Assembly: GCF_000297055.2 (NCBI RefSeq)
Contig: NC_022357.1
Span: 2,820,501-2,884,500 of the forward strand
DNA from: Sulfuricella denitrificans skB26
GTDB lineage: Bacteria; Pseudomonadota; Gammaproteobacteria; Burkholderiales; Sulfuricellaceae
Direction: 5' to 3'
Length of the DNA stretch: 64,000 nt
The position numbers and the translations under genes are program-made. The notes below the pieces were generated by a model, which did not search any database, was not told where the DNA came from, and worked only from the letters and a program-made list of their open reading frames with translations. Of this stretch, positions 63,541-64,000 are shown piece after piece (the stretch's first letter is position 1; each line of letters starts with the position of its first letter).

Positions 63541-63709
63541 ATTACTTGTCGATTGTTACGGGCCTTACGGACTGATCATGCAATTTTGTAGTCCGTTCGG
63601 CTCAGGCCTGAACTTGTTTCCGATCTGATGGATGTAGAATACTTGTCGATTGTTACGAGCCTTATGAACAGGTTGTACAATTTTGTAGTCCGTTCGGATC
63701 AATGCGGCC
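63541..63709. repeat. Two tandem copies of a ~70-bp upstream element
   Basis: Copy 1 (63541-63608) and copy 2 (63638-63709) share ACTTGTCGATTGTTACGnGC (with CTTA following) and CAATTTTGTAGTCCGTTCGG, with a diverged centre; equivalent positions are about 97 bases apart. The conserved boxes rather than a conserved stem suggest duplicated protein-binding or promoter sites. They lie upstream of the riboswitch on the minus strand. Confidence 0.85.
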
Positions 63710-63760
63710 ATGCCTCGACTGCTCAGCGGCGCAGGTTTTGTCTTTGCTAGGCTCGTATGC

Positions 63761-63790
63761 GAAAAAAACCCCGCCTCGGGGGCGGGGTCG
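63761..63790 (-). terminator. Rho-independent terminator of the right-edge CTERM gene
   Basis: On the minus strand CCCCGCC-CCCG-AGGCGGGG (a 7-bp GC-rich stem) is followed by TTTTTTT. It lies 26 bases after the stop codon of the partial gene at 63816. Confidence 0.9.
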
Positions 63791-63815
63791 CAAGCATGGC
63801 TTCTTTAAATCAGAA

Positions 63816-64000
63816 TCAAGACGGATACCGCCGTCTTGCAAAGCCCGCCAAACCCAGCAGGCCGGAGCCAAACAGCCAGGCTGCGGCCGGAACTGGGACG
63901 GCGGAGGGGGTGATGTTTTGTGCCTGGAAGGTGGACAGCGTATTTGCGTCGATTGCGAATACGTAAAACTTGTTATCGCCTGAGGTGGCGGTATCAAAGT
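63816..64000 (-). CDS. VPVPAA-CTERM surface protein, partial (5' end beyond the window)
   Basis: Only the last 61 codons are visible; the first complete codon is at 63998. The translation ends SAVPVPAAAWLFGSGLLGLA followed by GFARRRYPS and a TGA. This is the exosortase sorting tail: VPxPA motif, hydrophobic helix, basic end. The preceding residues (FYVFAIDANTLSTFQAQN) are beta-like. It has its own terminator. It is too short to name further. Confidence 0.88.
   Translation of the reverse strand, partial: FDTATSGDNKFYVFAIDANTLSTFQAQNITPSAVPVPAAAWLFGSGLLGLAGFARRRYPS

Larger units (their letters stand above)
63264..63815. other. Long regulatory intergenic region between two CTERM genes
   Basis: From right to left on the minus strand this region holds the terminator of the edge CTERM gene, two copies of a ~70-bp element, the c-di-GMP-I-like aptamer and about 150 bases of leader. 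The leader includes GCCAGG...CCTGGC, which could be an expression-platform stem; no T-run follows it. No protein-coding frame is convincing. Confidence 0.6.

Noticed and set aside
63541-63709. CRISPR-like repeat pair
   Set aside because: Only two copies, about 70 bases each with internal divergence, and no regular spacers or cas genes.

Overview
The window looks like chromosome of a betaproteobacterium, probably of the Nitrosomonadales/Gallionellales/Sulfuricella type. This is inferred from gene order and protein character, not from a database search. Three arrangements point that way: aroQ-accB-accC-prmA-DUF3426, hemC-hemD-hemX-hemY beside an AlgZ/AlgR-like pair and divergent argH, and several VPxPA-CTERM surface proteins. 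I found no rRNA, tRNA, CRISPR array, intact insertion sequence or prophage.

Left part, 1-16 kb, almost all minus strand. The edge cuts an OlsB-like acyltransferase. A glycine cleavage operon (gcvT-gcvH-gcvPA-tpx-gcvPB), followed by dgkA, a PfkB-type kinase and a glycine-zipper lipoprotein, is preceded by a tandem glycine riboswitch, an intrinsic terminator and a sigma70-like promoter. Upstream lies a second run: cutA-dsbD-tlpA-aroQ-accB-accC-prmA-DUF3426. The two runs share a dispersed GTGAGGGGTGAGGCG-type palindrome, found between gcvH and gcvPA and between accB and accC.

Middle part, 15.6-28 kb. It holds fxsA, a Cds6/NTF2-like membrane protein, a ferredoxin-flavin reductase, an M29-like protein, the heme genes hemCDXY, a thioredoxin-fold protein, a LytTR two-component pair, argH and an S24-type protein.

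28-39.7 kb, plus strand. A PhoA-type alkaline phosphatase with a plausible Pho box is followed by a secreted hypothetical protein and a compact type II secretion-like cluster: gspG, gspF, gspE, PilM/N/O/P-like proteins, a secretin lipoprotein and two more pseudopilins. Secretion of the phosphatase by this machine is an inference from context. ppnN and some small genes follow.

42.4-64 kb, minus strand. This is a large surface module: VPxPA-CTERM proteins, a PstS-like periplasmic binding protein, a two-partner secretion pair (TpsB and a 3317-residue TpsA), and an apparent TonB-ExbD-ExbB energiser whose ExbB carries a periplasmic DUF2341 plus LamG-like extension. A porin, a periplasmic coiled-coil protein and a periplasmic ankyrin protein complete it. 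A c-di-GMP-I-like riboswitch and a duplicated ~70-bp element precede one of the CTERM genes. This module and the phosphatase/secretion cluster are the best candidates for an under-described system.
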